Source: Paenibacillus terricola (GTDB taxonomy: Bacteria > Bacillota > Bacilli > Paenibacillales > Paenibacillaceae). From it: 64,000 bases of DNA. The position numbers and the translations under genes are program-made. Positions 57,177-64,000 of this stretch are shown here, piece after piece (position 1 is the first letter of the stretch; the number at the start of each line of letters is the position of its first letter). The DNA is taken from assembly GCF_014779765.1 (NCBI RefSeq), contig NZ_JACXZA010000001.1, positions 558,001 to 622,000 of the forward strand. Direction: 5' to 3'. The notes under the pieces are model-generated. The model ran no database searches. It saw only the letters and a list, made by a program, of their open reading frames with translations, and was not told the DNA's origin.

Positions 57177-58253
57177 CTACAAAACAATTTCTGTCACATC
57201 GACATCGCGGATAAGAGTCAGATCGACGAATTCGTTATCGATTTGAATTAATGGCCGGAAGAACTCTGTCGGATGCGTCATCACGATAATGCCAGTTTTG
57301 CCATTATCAAGCGTTGCACGTTTGCCAATGAAGTTCGGAATCATATGCTTAATGAACGTATGAGCCGTCTTCGCATCAAGCTCGTTGAAGCTCATGCGGT
57401 AAATTTCGCGAAGCACCTGCAGCAGGTCGCGTTTCTCCCGATAGACGCGCATGGAGATCATCGCGCTGTATACGTCAACAACGGAAACGATTTTGGCGAT
57501 GGGGTGAATCTGTTCATCCTTCAAGCCAAGCGGGTAACCGCTGCCATCACTTCGTTCGTGATGCTGCGCCGCTACAATAGCCGCAATCTCGTTGTCCATC
57601 GAATTCTGAATGATGTCGTGGCCGTATTGCGGATGACGTTTGATCTCAGCAAACTCTTCATCCGTCAGCTTTCCTGGCTTGTTCAGAATGGCGGTGTCGA
57701 TCCGACATTTGCCAATGTCATGGAGGAAGCCGGCTTGTCCGATCTCAACGGACTCTTCCTGACTGTAACCGAGCCATGATGCGAGATAGAAGGACAGCAT
57801 GCCAACTTGCACGGAATGCTGATAGGTATAATCATCCTTCGTGTTCAAGAGTAGAAGCATGGAAACGACGTCCCGCTCCATCCGGAAGTTGTCGACGAGA
57901 GGCTGGAACGTATTCTTAACAGCCTGTTCTTCAATTACCCCCTCGTTGACCGCTTTCTCGAACAGCGTTTTGAACCCTTTGATTGTATCTTCGTAAATAG
58001 GTTTAACAGTTGGCATCCATTTCGGGCTTACACTTGACTCGATCGTACGAGTGCTTCCTTCAGCTACCGGATGGACAGGCTGGTCGAAAGATCGCATCTC
58101 GATATCGACGTAATCGATTTGATGCTGAAACAGCATGGAGATCTCTTTGTTGCGTAAAGTCGTACCTTTTGATAGAACATGGAGACCGAAGTTATTGAAT
58201 GTATCTCTAAGAAGGAAGTCTCCATCTCTCAAATCGGTGACGTGTACCCGCAT
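57177..58253 (-). CDS. HD-GYP domain protein, probable c-di-GMP phosphodiesterase
   Basis: A 358-residue cytoplasmic protein. The N-terminal part (MRVHVTDLRDGDFLLRDTFNNFGLHVLSKGTTL) is the usual lead domain of this group. The HD-GYP domain spans about 140-300, with HSVQVGM, AGFLHDIGKCRID, KRHPQYGHDII and HHERSDGSGYP, which are the metal and GYP motifs in complete form. A GGGGTGG site precedes the ATG. Cyclic di-GMP hydrolysis is expected. A second protein of the same class is at the right edge. Confidence 0.9.
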   Translation of the reverse strand: MRVHVTDLRDGDFLLRDTFNNFGLHVLSKGTTLRNKEISMLFQHQIDYVDIEMRSFDQPVHPVAEGSTRTIESSVSPKWMPTVKPIYEDTIKGFKTLFEKAVNEGVIEEQAVKNTFQPLVDNFRMERDVVSMLLLLNTKDDYTYQHSVQVGMLSFYLASWLGYSQEESVEIGQAGFLHDIGKCRIDTAILNKPGKLTDEEFAEIKRHPQYGHDIIQNSMDNEIAAIVAAQHHERSDGSGYPLGLKDEQIHPIAKIVSVVDVYSAMISMRVYREKRDLLQVLREIYRMSFNELDAKTAHTFIKHMIPNFIGKRATLDNGKTGIIVMTHPTEFFRPLIQIDNEFVDLTLIRDVDVTEIVL

Positions 58254-58431
58254 GATGCCACCCCTGAACTAGATTTGATGTACTAGTCATATAGTATCAA
58301 TAGTTGTTACTGATGGCAATAATTGAATGTCGACCAATGGTGAAAATGCTAACATTTTATACATATTTTCTTAACAATAATTAAATAAATTAAAGAAATC
58401 GCATATTCTGCAGGCTAGTACGAACTATCTA

Positions 58432-59496
58432 TTACGTTCCTATCAAGTCGTTATAGATTCGCTGCGCAGCAACTGGGTCATCGGTCCCTTGTATGAGCGC
58501 GCGTCCGTCTGGAAATAGGATGAAGGTACACTCGCGGTCTGCAAGCGAGATCCGCATCAGATAGCGCGTCGATTCAATCTGGCCTATATGGGACAGTCTG
58601 CTAGCGATCTGTGACAGCGGGGATTGCAGCGGTTGTGGTGGCGTAATCTGAACTGTATGACGGCCGCACAGGGAGGCAGCTGCCGTATGGCTGTCGGTAT
58701 TCTCAAGAGTCTCGAACGAACGCTTGGCGCAGACGGGACAATCGCTTCTTCTTGATTGTGTTGTCTTAATATTAAGCCACTGGCTGTGCCACACGTCTAC
58801 TTGCGTGAGGCCAGTGTTAACGGCTCCGGCATTACCAGTCAGAAGCTTAAGTGCCTCTGCTGCCTGCAGAGAACCGATGATATCAACAATAGGAGAGATG
58901 ACGCCTGCTGTTTCGCATGTGTCTACTGCTCCGGCAGCTGGCGGTGCTGGGAACAAACAGCGGAAGCAAGCGGTCGTACCTGGTATAATGGAAGTACACA
59001 TGCCGGATCCGCCTACGGCGCCGCCGTATACCCAAGGAATACCGTGCTTTACGCTTACCTCATTGATGAGATAGCGGGCGGAGAAATTGTCCGTTCCATC
59101 CATTATAATATCGGCATCTGCAAGCAGCCGCTCCGCATTAAAAGCAGATAGCTCCGTAACGACCGGTTCTATAATCGGTTCTGAATTCGCCGCACGGAGA
59201 TGAATTGCTGCAGCTTCTGCCTTCGGTACCAGATGTTCGGCATCCTCCTCGGTGTAAAGCATCTGCCGGTGAAGGTTGCTGTACTCGACTATATCGCGGT
59301 CGATAAGCCGGATTCGTCCGATGCCAGCACGGACAAGATGCGAAGCGATGACAGCGCCCAGTGCGCCTAAGCCAACGACTACGGCAGAGCGAGAACCTAA
59401 AGATTGCTGCCCTGCAGTTCCGATTGGCGCATAACGCATCTGCCGCACATAACGCGATGTCGCAGGCGTGTTGTTCGTAACTTCATGGCTTGTCAT
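58432..59496 (-). CDS. moeB: MoeB/ThiF-family adenylyltransferase
   Basis: A 354-residue E1-like enzyme that adenylates the C-terminal glycine of MoaD (or ThiS). The nucleotide-binding GLGALGAVIASHLVRAG, LIDRDIVEYSNLHRQ, DGTDNFSARYLIN and catalytic Cys region DTCETAGV are present. A zinc CPVC motif lies near residue 264. A short extra C-terminal domain has FILFPDGRALIQGT. The start at 59496 (ATGA overlap with the MoaD-MoaE gene) is preferred to 59568. Context favours MoeB. Confidence 0.88.
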   Translation of the reverse strand: MTSHEVTNNTPATSRYVRQMRYAPIGTAGQQSLGSRSAVVVGLGALGAVIASHLVRAGIGRIRLIDRDIVEYSNLHRQMLYTEEDAEHLVPKAEAAAIHLRAANSEPIIEPVVTELSAFNAERLLADADIIMDGTDNFSARYLINEVSVKHGIPWVYGGAVGGSGMCTSIIPGTTACFRCLFPAPPAAGAVDTCETAGVISPIVDIIGSLQAAEALKLLTGNAGAVNTGLTQVDVWHSQWLNIKTTQSRRSDCPVCAKRSFETLENTDSHTAAASLCGRHTVQITPPQPLQSPLSQIASRLSHIGQIESTRYLMRISLADRECTFILFPDGRALIQGTDDPVAAQRIYNDLIGT

Positions 59497-60242
59497 GGCT
59501 GCACCTGATCCGCCAATGGGTTCCATGGACCCGTCTGGTGGCCTTTCCACTCCGATCCGTCTTCCCAAATTTCTTTCTTCCAGATGGGAACAATCTGTTT
59601 CAGACGTTCAATTGCGTACCGGCTTGCCTCATAACATTCATCGCGATGCGGCGATGAGACAGCGATGACGACACTGATGTCTGCAACATCGACGATGCCT
59701 GTCCGATGAGCAATGGCACATTGAGCTCCATTCCATCGTGCAGCAATTTCCTCGCCGATCTGCTCCATCGTTCTAACCGCCATCGGTGCATAAGCCTCAT
59801 ATTCAAGTCGCACCGTCCGCTGTCCTGCCGTCCACTCGCGCGTCGTTCCAACGAATGCAATGGAGGCCCCGTGATCCGGTGTTATGACTCTTCTCGTAAC
59901 GTCTTCGACAGATATTGGCTGATCGGTGAGCCAATAGAGTGGCAAGGCATCTTCTGGCGTCTGTGTTGAAGGCTCAGGAGCCGACTCTTCTCCACCCGAA
60001 ACAGGAGGGAGCAGCGCAAGTTCATCGGTGTGGTTAATTGTGTCATCGTCAGTTGCATAGGTCTGATTGCACGCAACGAAGCAGAGATGGATCAAATGCT
60101 GATGGGAGGGGAATTGTTCAATCAGGAGTTTTTTCAGAGCGGCAACGGTCAGTGTTGAGTGCTGGGTATTCAGTTCGACGGAGGATGCGTCCAGTCGTTC
60201 ATTAAGACCAGCAAATAATCGAATCGTCCATTTATATTCCAT
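59493..60242 (-). CDS. MoaD-MoaE fusion, molybdopterin synthase
   Basis: A 249-residue fusion of the small and large subunits of molybdopterin synthase, which adds two sulfurs to cyclic pyranopterin phosphate. Residues 5-84 are the MoaD ubiquitin-like domain ending LLPPVSGG. Residues about 100-240 are MoaE, with FVGTTREW, HRTGIVDVADISVVIAVSSPHR and the catalytic Lys in PIWKKEIWEDG. The Gly-Gly is followed by a linker, so sulfur loading would need cleavage after GG, as known for MoaX of mycobacteria. GAGAGGT precedes the ATG. Confidence 0.88.
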   Translation of the reverse strand: MEYKWTIRLFAGLNERLDASSVELNTQHSTLTVAALKKLLIEQFPSHQHLIHLCFVACNQTYATDDDTINHTDELALLPPVSGGEESAPEPSTQTPEDALPLYWLTDQPISVEDVTRRVITPDHGASIAFVGTTREWTAGQRTVRLEYEAYAPMAVRTMEQIGEEIAARWNGAQCAIAHRTGIVDVADISVVIAVSSPHRDECYEASRYAIERLKQIVPIWKKEIWEDGSEWKGHQTGPWNPLADQVQP

Positions 60243-60363
60243 GTCAGAAAACCTCTCATACTGATGGTATAATGATGGTTAAAGTATATCATAATCAGCA
60301 TAGAGATGTTATGCTAGTAAGTAATGAAATGTTTGTGAAACGTAAAGGCAGGAGGTGGCTGTG

Positions 60364-61365
60364 ATGGGTACACTAGTCGATCGATTTGGGCGAGAGCATA
60401 ACTATTTGCGAATTTCGGTAACAGACCGGTGCAATTTACGCTGTGTCTATTGTATGCCGGAGGAAGGCGTCGAATTTACGGATACGTCTAATCTGCTGTC
60501 GTTCGAACAGATCGCTGAGGTCGTTCGCTCAGCAGCCAGCTGCGGCGTAACAAAACTTCGGATAACAGGTGGAGAACCGCTTGTACGCAAAGATCTGGAC
60601 CAGTTGATCCGGATGCTGGCCGCTATTCCTGGCATATCCGATATTTCGATGACAACCAACGGCATCCTGCTGGCTCAGCAGGCAGAAGCGCTGCGTGAAG
60701 CGGGGCTGAATCGTATTAACATTAGTCTAGATACGCTTAGCTCGGCGCGGTTCAAGTTCATCGCACGGCGCGGTGAACTGCGGCGGGTACTGGATGGAAT
60801 AGAAGCAGCGGGCAGGGTAGGCTTTGATCCGATCAAGCTTAACTGCGTGCTGCTGCGTGGAGTTAATGAAGATGAGATTGGCGATTTTCTGCAAATGGCA
60901 TATGACCAACCGCTGCATGTTCGCTTTATCGAATATATGCCGATTGGCCATGCGGATGAGAATTGGCGCAAACAGTATCTGCCATTAACCCGCGTGTTGG
61001 AAGTTGCGGATGAGCGGGGGCTTCGTTACCGTACAAGAGGCGATATATCCGGAAGCGGACCCTCTGATAATTATGAGATCGTCGGCGGACGCGGATCGTT
61101 CGGATTGATACACCCCATCAGCGATGAGTTCTGCAAACGATGCAATCGGCTCCGTCTGACGGCAGACGGCTATTTGAAGCCATGCCTCTATTGGATGGAG
61201 GAGTTGAATGTACGTCAGGCGCTCGGCAGTCAAGAGGAAATGGAAGCACTGCTGTTCAAGGCACTTGACTTGAAGCCAGAAAGCCATGAGATGGCTGCAA
61301 CTTTGGCCGGTGGTGCGCTTTCCCACGTACCGACTGACCGCAGAATGTCCCAAATCGGGGGTTAA
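60364..61365 (+). CDS. moaA: GTP 3-prime,8-cyclase MoaA
   Basis: Radical SAM enzyme for the first step of molybdenum cofactor synthesis. The 333-residue protein has the SAM cluster CNLRCVYC (Cys23, 27, 30), GGEPLVRKDL, SLDTLSSARF, the C-terminal cluster CKRCNRLRLTADGYLKPC and the terminal Gly-Gly that is needed in MoaA. ATG 60364 follows AGGAGG at a proper distance. It is divergent from the moaD-moaE/moeB genes. Confidence 0.95.
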   Translation: MGTLVDRFGREHNYLRISVTDRCNLRCVYCMPEEGVEFTDTSNLLSFEQIAEVVRSAASCGVTKLRITGGEPLVRKDLDQLIRMLAAIPGISDISMTTNGILLAQQAEALREAGLNRINISLDTLSSARFKFIARRGELRRVLDGIEAAGRVGFDPIKLNCVLLRGVNEDEIGDFLQMAYDQPLHVRFIEYMPIGHADENWRKQYLPLTRVLEVADERGLRYRTRGDISGSGPSDNYEIVGGRGSFGLIHPISDEFCKRCNRLRLTADGYLKPCLYWMEELNVRQALGSQEEMEALLFKALDLKPESHEMAATLAGGALSHVPTDRRMSQIGG

Positions 61366-61415
61366 CCTCGAAGAAGATGCTGTTCCCTATTTATATCTCG
61401 AAAGGAGATCCTGAC

Positions 61416-61937
61416 ATGATGGTGCCGAAAGCGTACAATAATGCTGGGAAGGAAACGGACATCGAGATTGAGCACGAGCAGTTTGGTGTGGAGCAGTGGA
61501 CAGCGGTCGTCATGTCTGAACTCGCGGGAGAAGCATTCGCGATTGAGTCACGCGTACCTGGCGCTTCGGGTATCGCTTTCGATTGGCACCAATGGTTCGA
61601 GGAGTGGCTGTTTCTGCTCTCATATACAACGAAGTGCAAACTGTCTCCCCCTACCCATCTGAAGCTGTACGCGTCAGATTCATTCGAAGCGATCATTCCA
61701 TGGTCGCAGCTGCAGGAAGCTGCCGTGCTGTTCGCAGAGACGGATGGCAGCCCGCTGACGACAGCGGGTCCGATCCGATTCTATGTCCCTAATGGTACGA
61801 GCAAGTGCTTGAATGTGAAAAATGTCGTTCGAATCGTCATCAGTACGGAAGAAGCGCTCAGTGATGAGGCGACGTTTGGCTTTAAGCAGCAGTGGTCTGC
61901 CGATGAGCTGAGACAGAAGAAAGCGCTGGGCAGCTAA
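61416..61937 (+). CDS. Small protein resembling a molybdopterin-oxidoreductase domain
   Basis: A 173-residue soluble protein. Its last 100 residues (HLKLYASDSFEAIIPWSQLQ, LFAETDGSPLTTAGPIRFYVP, KCLNVKNVVRIVI) follow the pattern of the SUOX/oxidoreductase_molybd fold: dGY...ipl...a.ella...GepL....GPlRlvvP...skwvk.v..I. The typical cofactor-binding Cys motif is not evident. The place next to moaA supports a link to molybdopterin. AAAGGAG precedes the ATG at 61416. The assignment is tentative. Confidence 0.55.
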   Translation: MMVPKAYNNAGKETDIEIEHEQFGVEQWTAVVMSELAGEAFAIESRVPGASGIAFDWHQWFEEWLFLLSYTTKCKLSPPTHLKLYASDSFEAIIPWSQLQEAAVLFAETDGSPLTTAGPIRFYVPNGTSKCLNVKNVVRIVISTEEALSDEATFGFKQQWSADELRQKKALGS

Positions 61938-61962
61938 CGCGCCAGCTTGGCAGGAGGTAAGC

Positions 61963-63420
61963 ATGAACGAGACGCAGGATTGGACAATAGAAGCGATTCT
62001 GCTGCATAGCAACGATATTCACAGCCGTCTTGAGCATGCAGCTAAGATCGCAACGGTCATTGCAGAGGAACGTCGGACACACGGCAGTGATCGGGTGCTC
62101 GCAGTTGATATCGGTGATCATATGGACCGTATGCGCTTCGAAACGGAAGGCAGCGATGGGCAGGTCAATATAGAGCTTCTGCATATTGCAGGCTGCGAAG
62201 CATCTACGCTGGGCAACAATGAAGGATTAACACTTGAGCCCAACATGCTTGAAGCCGCCTATCGCGATCGTGTGAAGTTTCCTGTGCTGGTCGCTAATAT
62301 GTTCCGTGCTTCCAATCATGAGAGGCCCGAATGGCTGTCGCCTTCGACCATCATTCGTAAAGGGAAGCTGCGCATTGGCCTTATCGGAGTTTCCGCAAGA
62401 TACTCCGATTTCTATACACTCCTAGGCTGGGATGTCACGGATCCGATTGAAGCGATCCGAATGGAAGCCGCGGAGCTGAGACCACATGTCGATGTGCTCG
62501 TGGTCCTGTCGCATCTAGGACTTCCATCAGACCGACTAATCGCCGAACAGCTTGAAGGAATCGATCTGATTCTTGGCGGACATACGCATCACCTGCTCGA
62601 AGAACCGCTAGTTATCGGTTCGACGACGATCTGTGCCGCCGGGAAGTTCGGCGAATGGGTTGGCCGCGTTGAGATCGGGTGGGATTCAATCTCATCCAAG
62701 CCTTTATTCCGCGCCGCTTGTGTGCCTGTGGCTGCTTATGCCGAGCATCCCGATGCAGTGGAGGCCATTGCAAAGTACCGCGAGCTGGCATCTGAGCGGC
62801 TGGGCAGGGTAATCGTGAAGCTAGAGACGCCTTTAGCGTCGCGCGATGACCAAGAGTCTCAATTGCCGAATCTGCTTGCAGCAGGCATCCGCCGCTGGAC
62901 CCAAGCGGATATTGGCATTACGAATAATGGCCAATTGTTATCGGGATTGCCGATCGGTGACGTAACAGCAGGGGATTTGCATGCGATTTGCCCGTCACCC
63001 ATCAATCCATGCCGGATAAGGCTGCTCGGCCAGCATATTCGTGAAGCGCTGCAGCAGTCGCTGTGCGACGAATATATAACGAAGCCAATCCGCGGCTTCG
63101 GCTTTCGCGGCAATGTGCTCGGGACGCTGGCGGTCGATGGCATGACGATTGAAGCGGAATACGATCCCCATGGACAACTGCACCTGTCGGCTGTCTACGT
63201 CGGTGGTGATCCGCTCATCGATGACCGCGAGTATTCCGTCGGAACATTGGATATGTTCACGTTCGGCGTTGGCTACTTATCGCTCAAGCAGGGAACGGAT
63301 ATTCAATACTTCCTGCCTGAGTTTATACGCGATATTCTGGCAGAGGAATTGCTTAATCCAGAAGCTATTGCAGCCGCTTCAGAGGCGAGATTTGTTATTC
63401 GGGGCAGAGCTGCAACCTAA
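61963..63420 (+). CDS. Cytoplasmic 5-prime-nucleotidase/metallophosphatase (YunD/UshA-like)
   Basis: A 485-residue two-domain enzyme. Calcineurin-like motifs are HSNDIHSRLE, AVDIGDHMD, LGNNEG (GNNE in place of the usual GNHE), VVLSHLGLPSD and GGHTHHLLE in residues 1-230. The C-terminal nucleotidase domain covers about 290-480, with ADIGITNNGQLLSGLPIGDVT. No signal peptide is present, unlike UshA, which fits intracellular YunD-type enzymes. GGAGGT precedes the ATG. Confidence 0.83.
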   Translation: MNETQDWTIEAILLHSNDIHSRLEHAAKIATVIAEERRTHGSDRVLAVDIGDHMDRMRFETEGSDGQVNIELLHIAGCEASTLGNNEGLTLEPNMLEAAYRDRVKFPVLVANMFRASNHERPEWLSPSTIIRKGKLRIGLIGVSARYSDFYTLLGWDVTDPIEAIRMEAAELRPHVDVLVVLSHLGLPSDRLIAEQLEGIDLILGGHTHHLLEEPLVIGSTTICAAGKFGEWVGRVEIGWDSISSKPLFRAACVPVAAYAEHPDAVEAIAKYRELASERLGRVIVKLETPLASRDDQESQLPNLLAAGIRRWTQADIGITNNGQLLSGLPIGDVTAGDLHAICPSPINPCRIRLLGQHIREALQQSLCDEYITKPIRGFGFRGNVLGTLAVDGMTIEAEYDPHGQLHLSAVYVGGDPLIDDREYSVGTLDMFTFGVGYLSLKQGTDIQYFLPEFIRDILAEELLNPEAIAAASEARFVIRGRAAT

Positions 63421-63541
63421 AATGCGAAGAAAAAGTCGATTTTTGATGAAAAATTTATGAAATCGATTCACAACGGGGCGTCCCTAGCCGATAAACACGA
63501 TAGACTATATGATAAAACACCAGTTGCGGGGCGGGATTAAA

Positions 63542-64000
63542 ATGCGTTTAATGCCCATATCACTGGCTAAGCCGGGGATGCGGTTGGCCAAAAAAATATT
63601 TTCCGAGGAAGGGCTTGTTCTCCTTGCTGAAAATGTGGAGTTAGACGCTCGCATGATCAGACGGTTAACGGATTGCGGTATATCATACATCTATATAAAA
63701 GACCCACGCCTTCAAGATACAGTTATTCCGGATATTATTAGCGAGGAAACGATTCGCAGCGCGTTGAAGGAGATTAGGCAGTCGTTCCGTCAAATGATGG
63801 ACCGGCCGAACGGAAAACGAGGGGTAACCTATCCGTATATTTCGAAATCTTACTACAACATGATGAACATGGTCATCGATGATCTTACAGCCCGTGAAGA
63901 TGCGATGATAATGCTGATGAATTTAAATTCGGTCGACCACTATCTGTATCAACATTCGCTTAATGTCTGCGTCTACACGACGTTGCTCGGCATTGCAGAA
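63542..64000 (+). CDS. HD-GYP type protein (3-prime partial)
   Basis: The gene runs off the right edge. From ATG 63542 it codes for MRLMPISLAKPGMRLAKKIFSEEG-type N-terminal sequence, the common leader domain of Firmicute HD-GYP proteins, then helical sequence up to VDHYLYQHSLNVCVYTTLL, the start of the HD domain. So the catalytic motifs lie beyond the window. It is a paralogue in type of the protein at 57177-58253. A purine-rich GGGGCGGG lies upstream of the ATG. Confidence 0.8.
   Translation, partial: MRLMPISLAKPGMRLAKKIFSEEGLVLLAENVELDARMIRRLTDCGISYIYIKDPRLQDTVIPDIISEETIRSALKEIRQSFRQMMDRPNGKRGVTYPYISKSYYNMMNMVIDDLTAREDAMIMLMNLNSVDHYLYQHSLNVCVYTTLLGIAE

Noticed and set aside
63487-63494. 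GCCGATAA resembling a sigma-D (flagellar) -10 box before the last gene
   Set aside because: No TAAA -35 element is found at the right distance.

Overview
The window looks like a chromosome segment of a spore-forming Firmicute of the Paenibacillaceae (Paenibacillus or Cohnella type). The clues are a YhbH-family sporulation protein, a sufCDSUB iron-sulfur operon in Firmicute order, a YesM/YesN-type two-component system beside a carbohydrate ABC transporter, PBSX-type (Xkd) phage tail genes, strong GGAGG ribosome binding sites, and frequent TTG/GTG starts. The genus is inferred from content; no marker gene search was possible.

Layout. 1-3.8 kb: a GH2 beta-galactosidase cut by the left edge, convergent with a GH29 alpha-L-fucosidase. 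4.1-9.8 kb: sbcD-sbcC, cysK and a tRNA-Thr. 9.9-14.9 kb: yhaM-type exoribonuclease, then a Fur box followed by two FecCD-type permeases and a fused ABC exporter. 15-17.3 kb: an SGNH-hydrolase lipoprotein, then a non-coding array of six 89-bp repeats. 17.3-21.1 kb: yhbH, a DUF423 membrane protein, and a PAS-GGDEF-EAL protein. 21.1-22.9 kb: three minus-strand genes for exported proteins of unknown function. 23.4-26.4 kb: an unknown protein, a YunC-like protein, mtnA, and a DUF1802 protein. 26.6-31.9 kb: sufC-D-S-U-B.

32.1-49.4 kb is a contractile phage-tail module without head, portal, terminase or integrase genes. It reads as a PBSX/tailocin-type bacteriocin or a tail-only prophage remnant. 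It has an Xre repressor and an ImmA-like protease; five copies of a GATAA-N5-TTATC operator in the divergent promoter region; a degenerate VRR-NUC-like protein; a sigma-like late regulator; and a triple 146-bp repeat that carries promoter-like and terminator-like parts. These are followed by tail terminator, sheath, tube, a chaperone pair with a probable -1 frameshift, tape measure, hub, baseplate wedge, a 921-residue fibre, and a lysis cassette.

49.9-64 kb: a zinc-ribbon protein; a yesMN plus sugar-ABC operon; an HD-GYP protein; a molybdenum-cofactor cluster (MoeB/ThiF-like, MoaD-MoaE fusion, divergent moaA, and a small molybdopterin-oxidoreductase-like protein); a 5-prime-nucleotidase-like protein; and a second HD-GYP-type protein cut by the right edge.

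The most unusual observation is at 22304-22441. A 138-bp segment flanked by AACT/AGTT appears inverted. Turning it over in silico gives an orphan signal peptide (now on the plus strand) back to the headless minus-strand gene at 21637-22317, and gives the upstream gene a new natural stop just before a ribosome binding site. This is either a fixed micro-inversion or an invertible switch.
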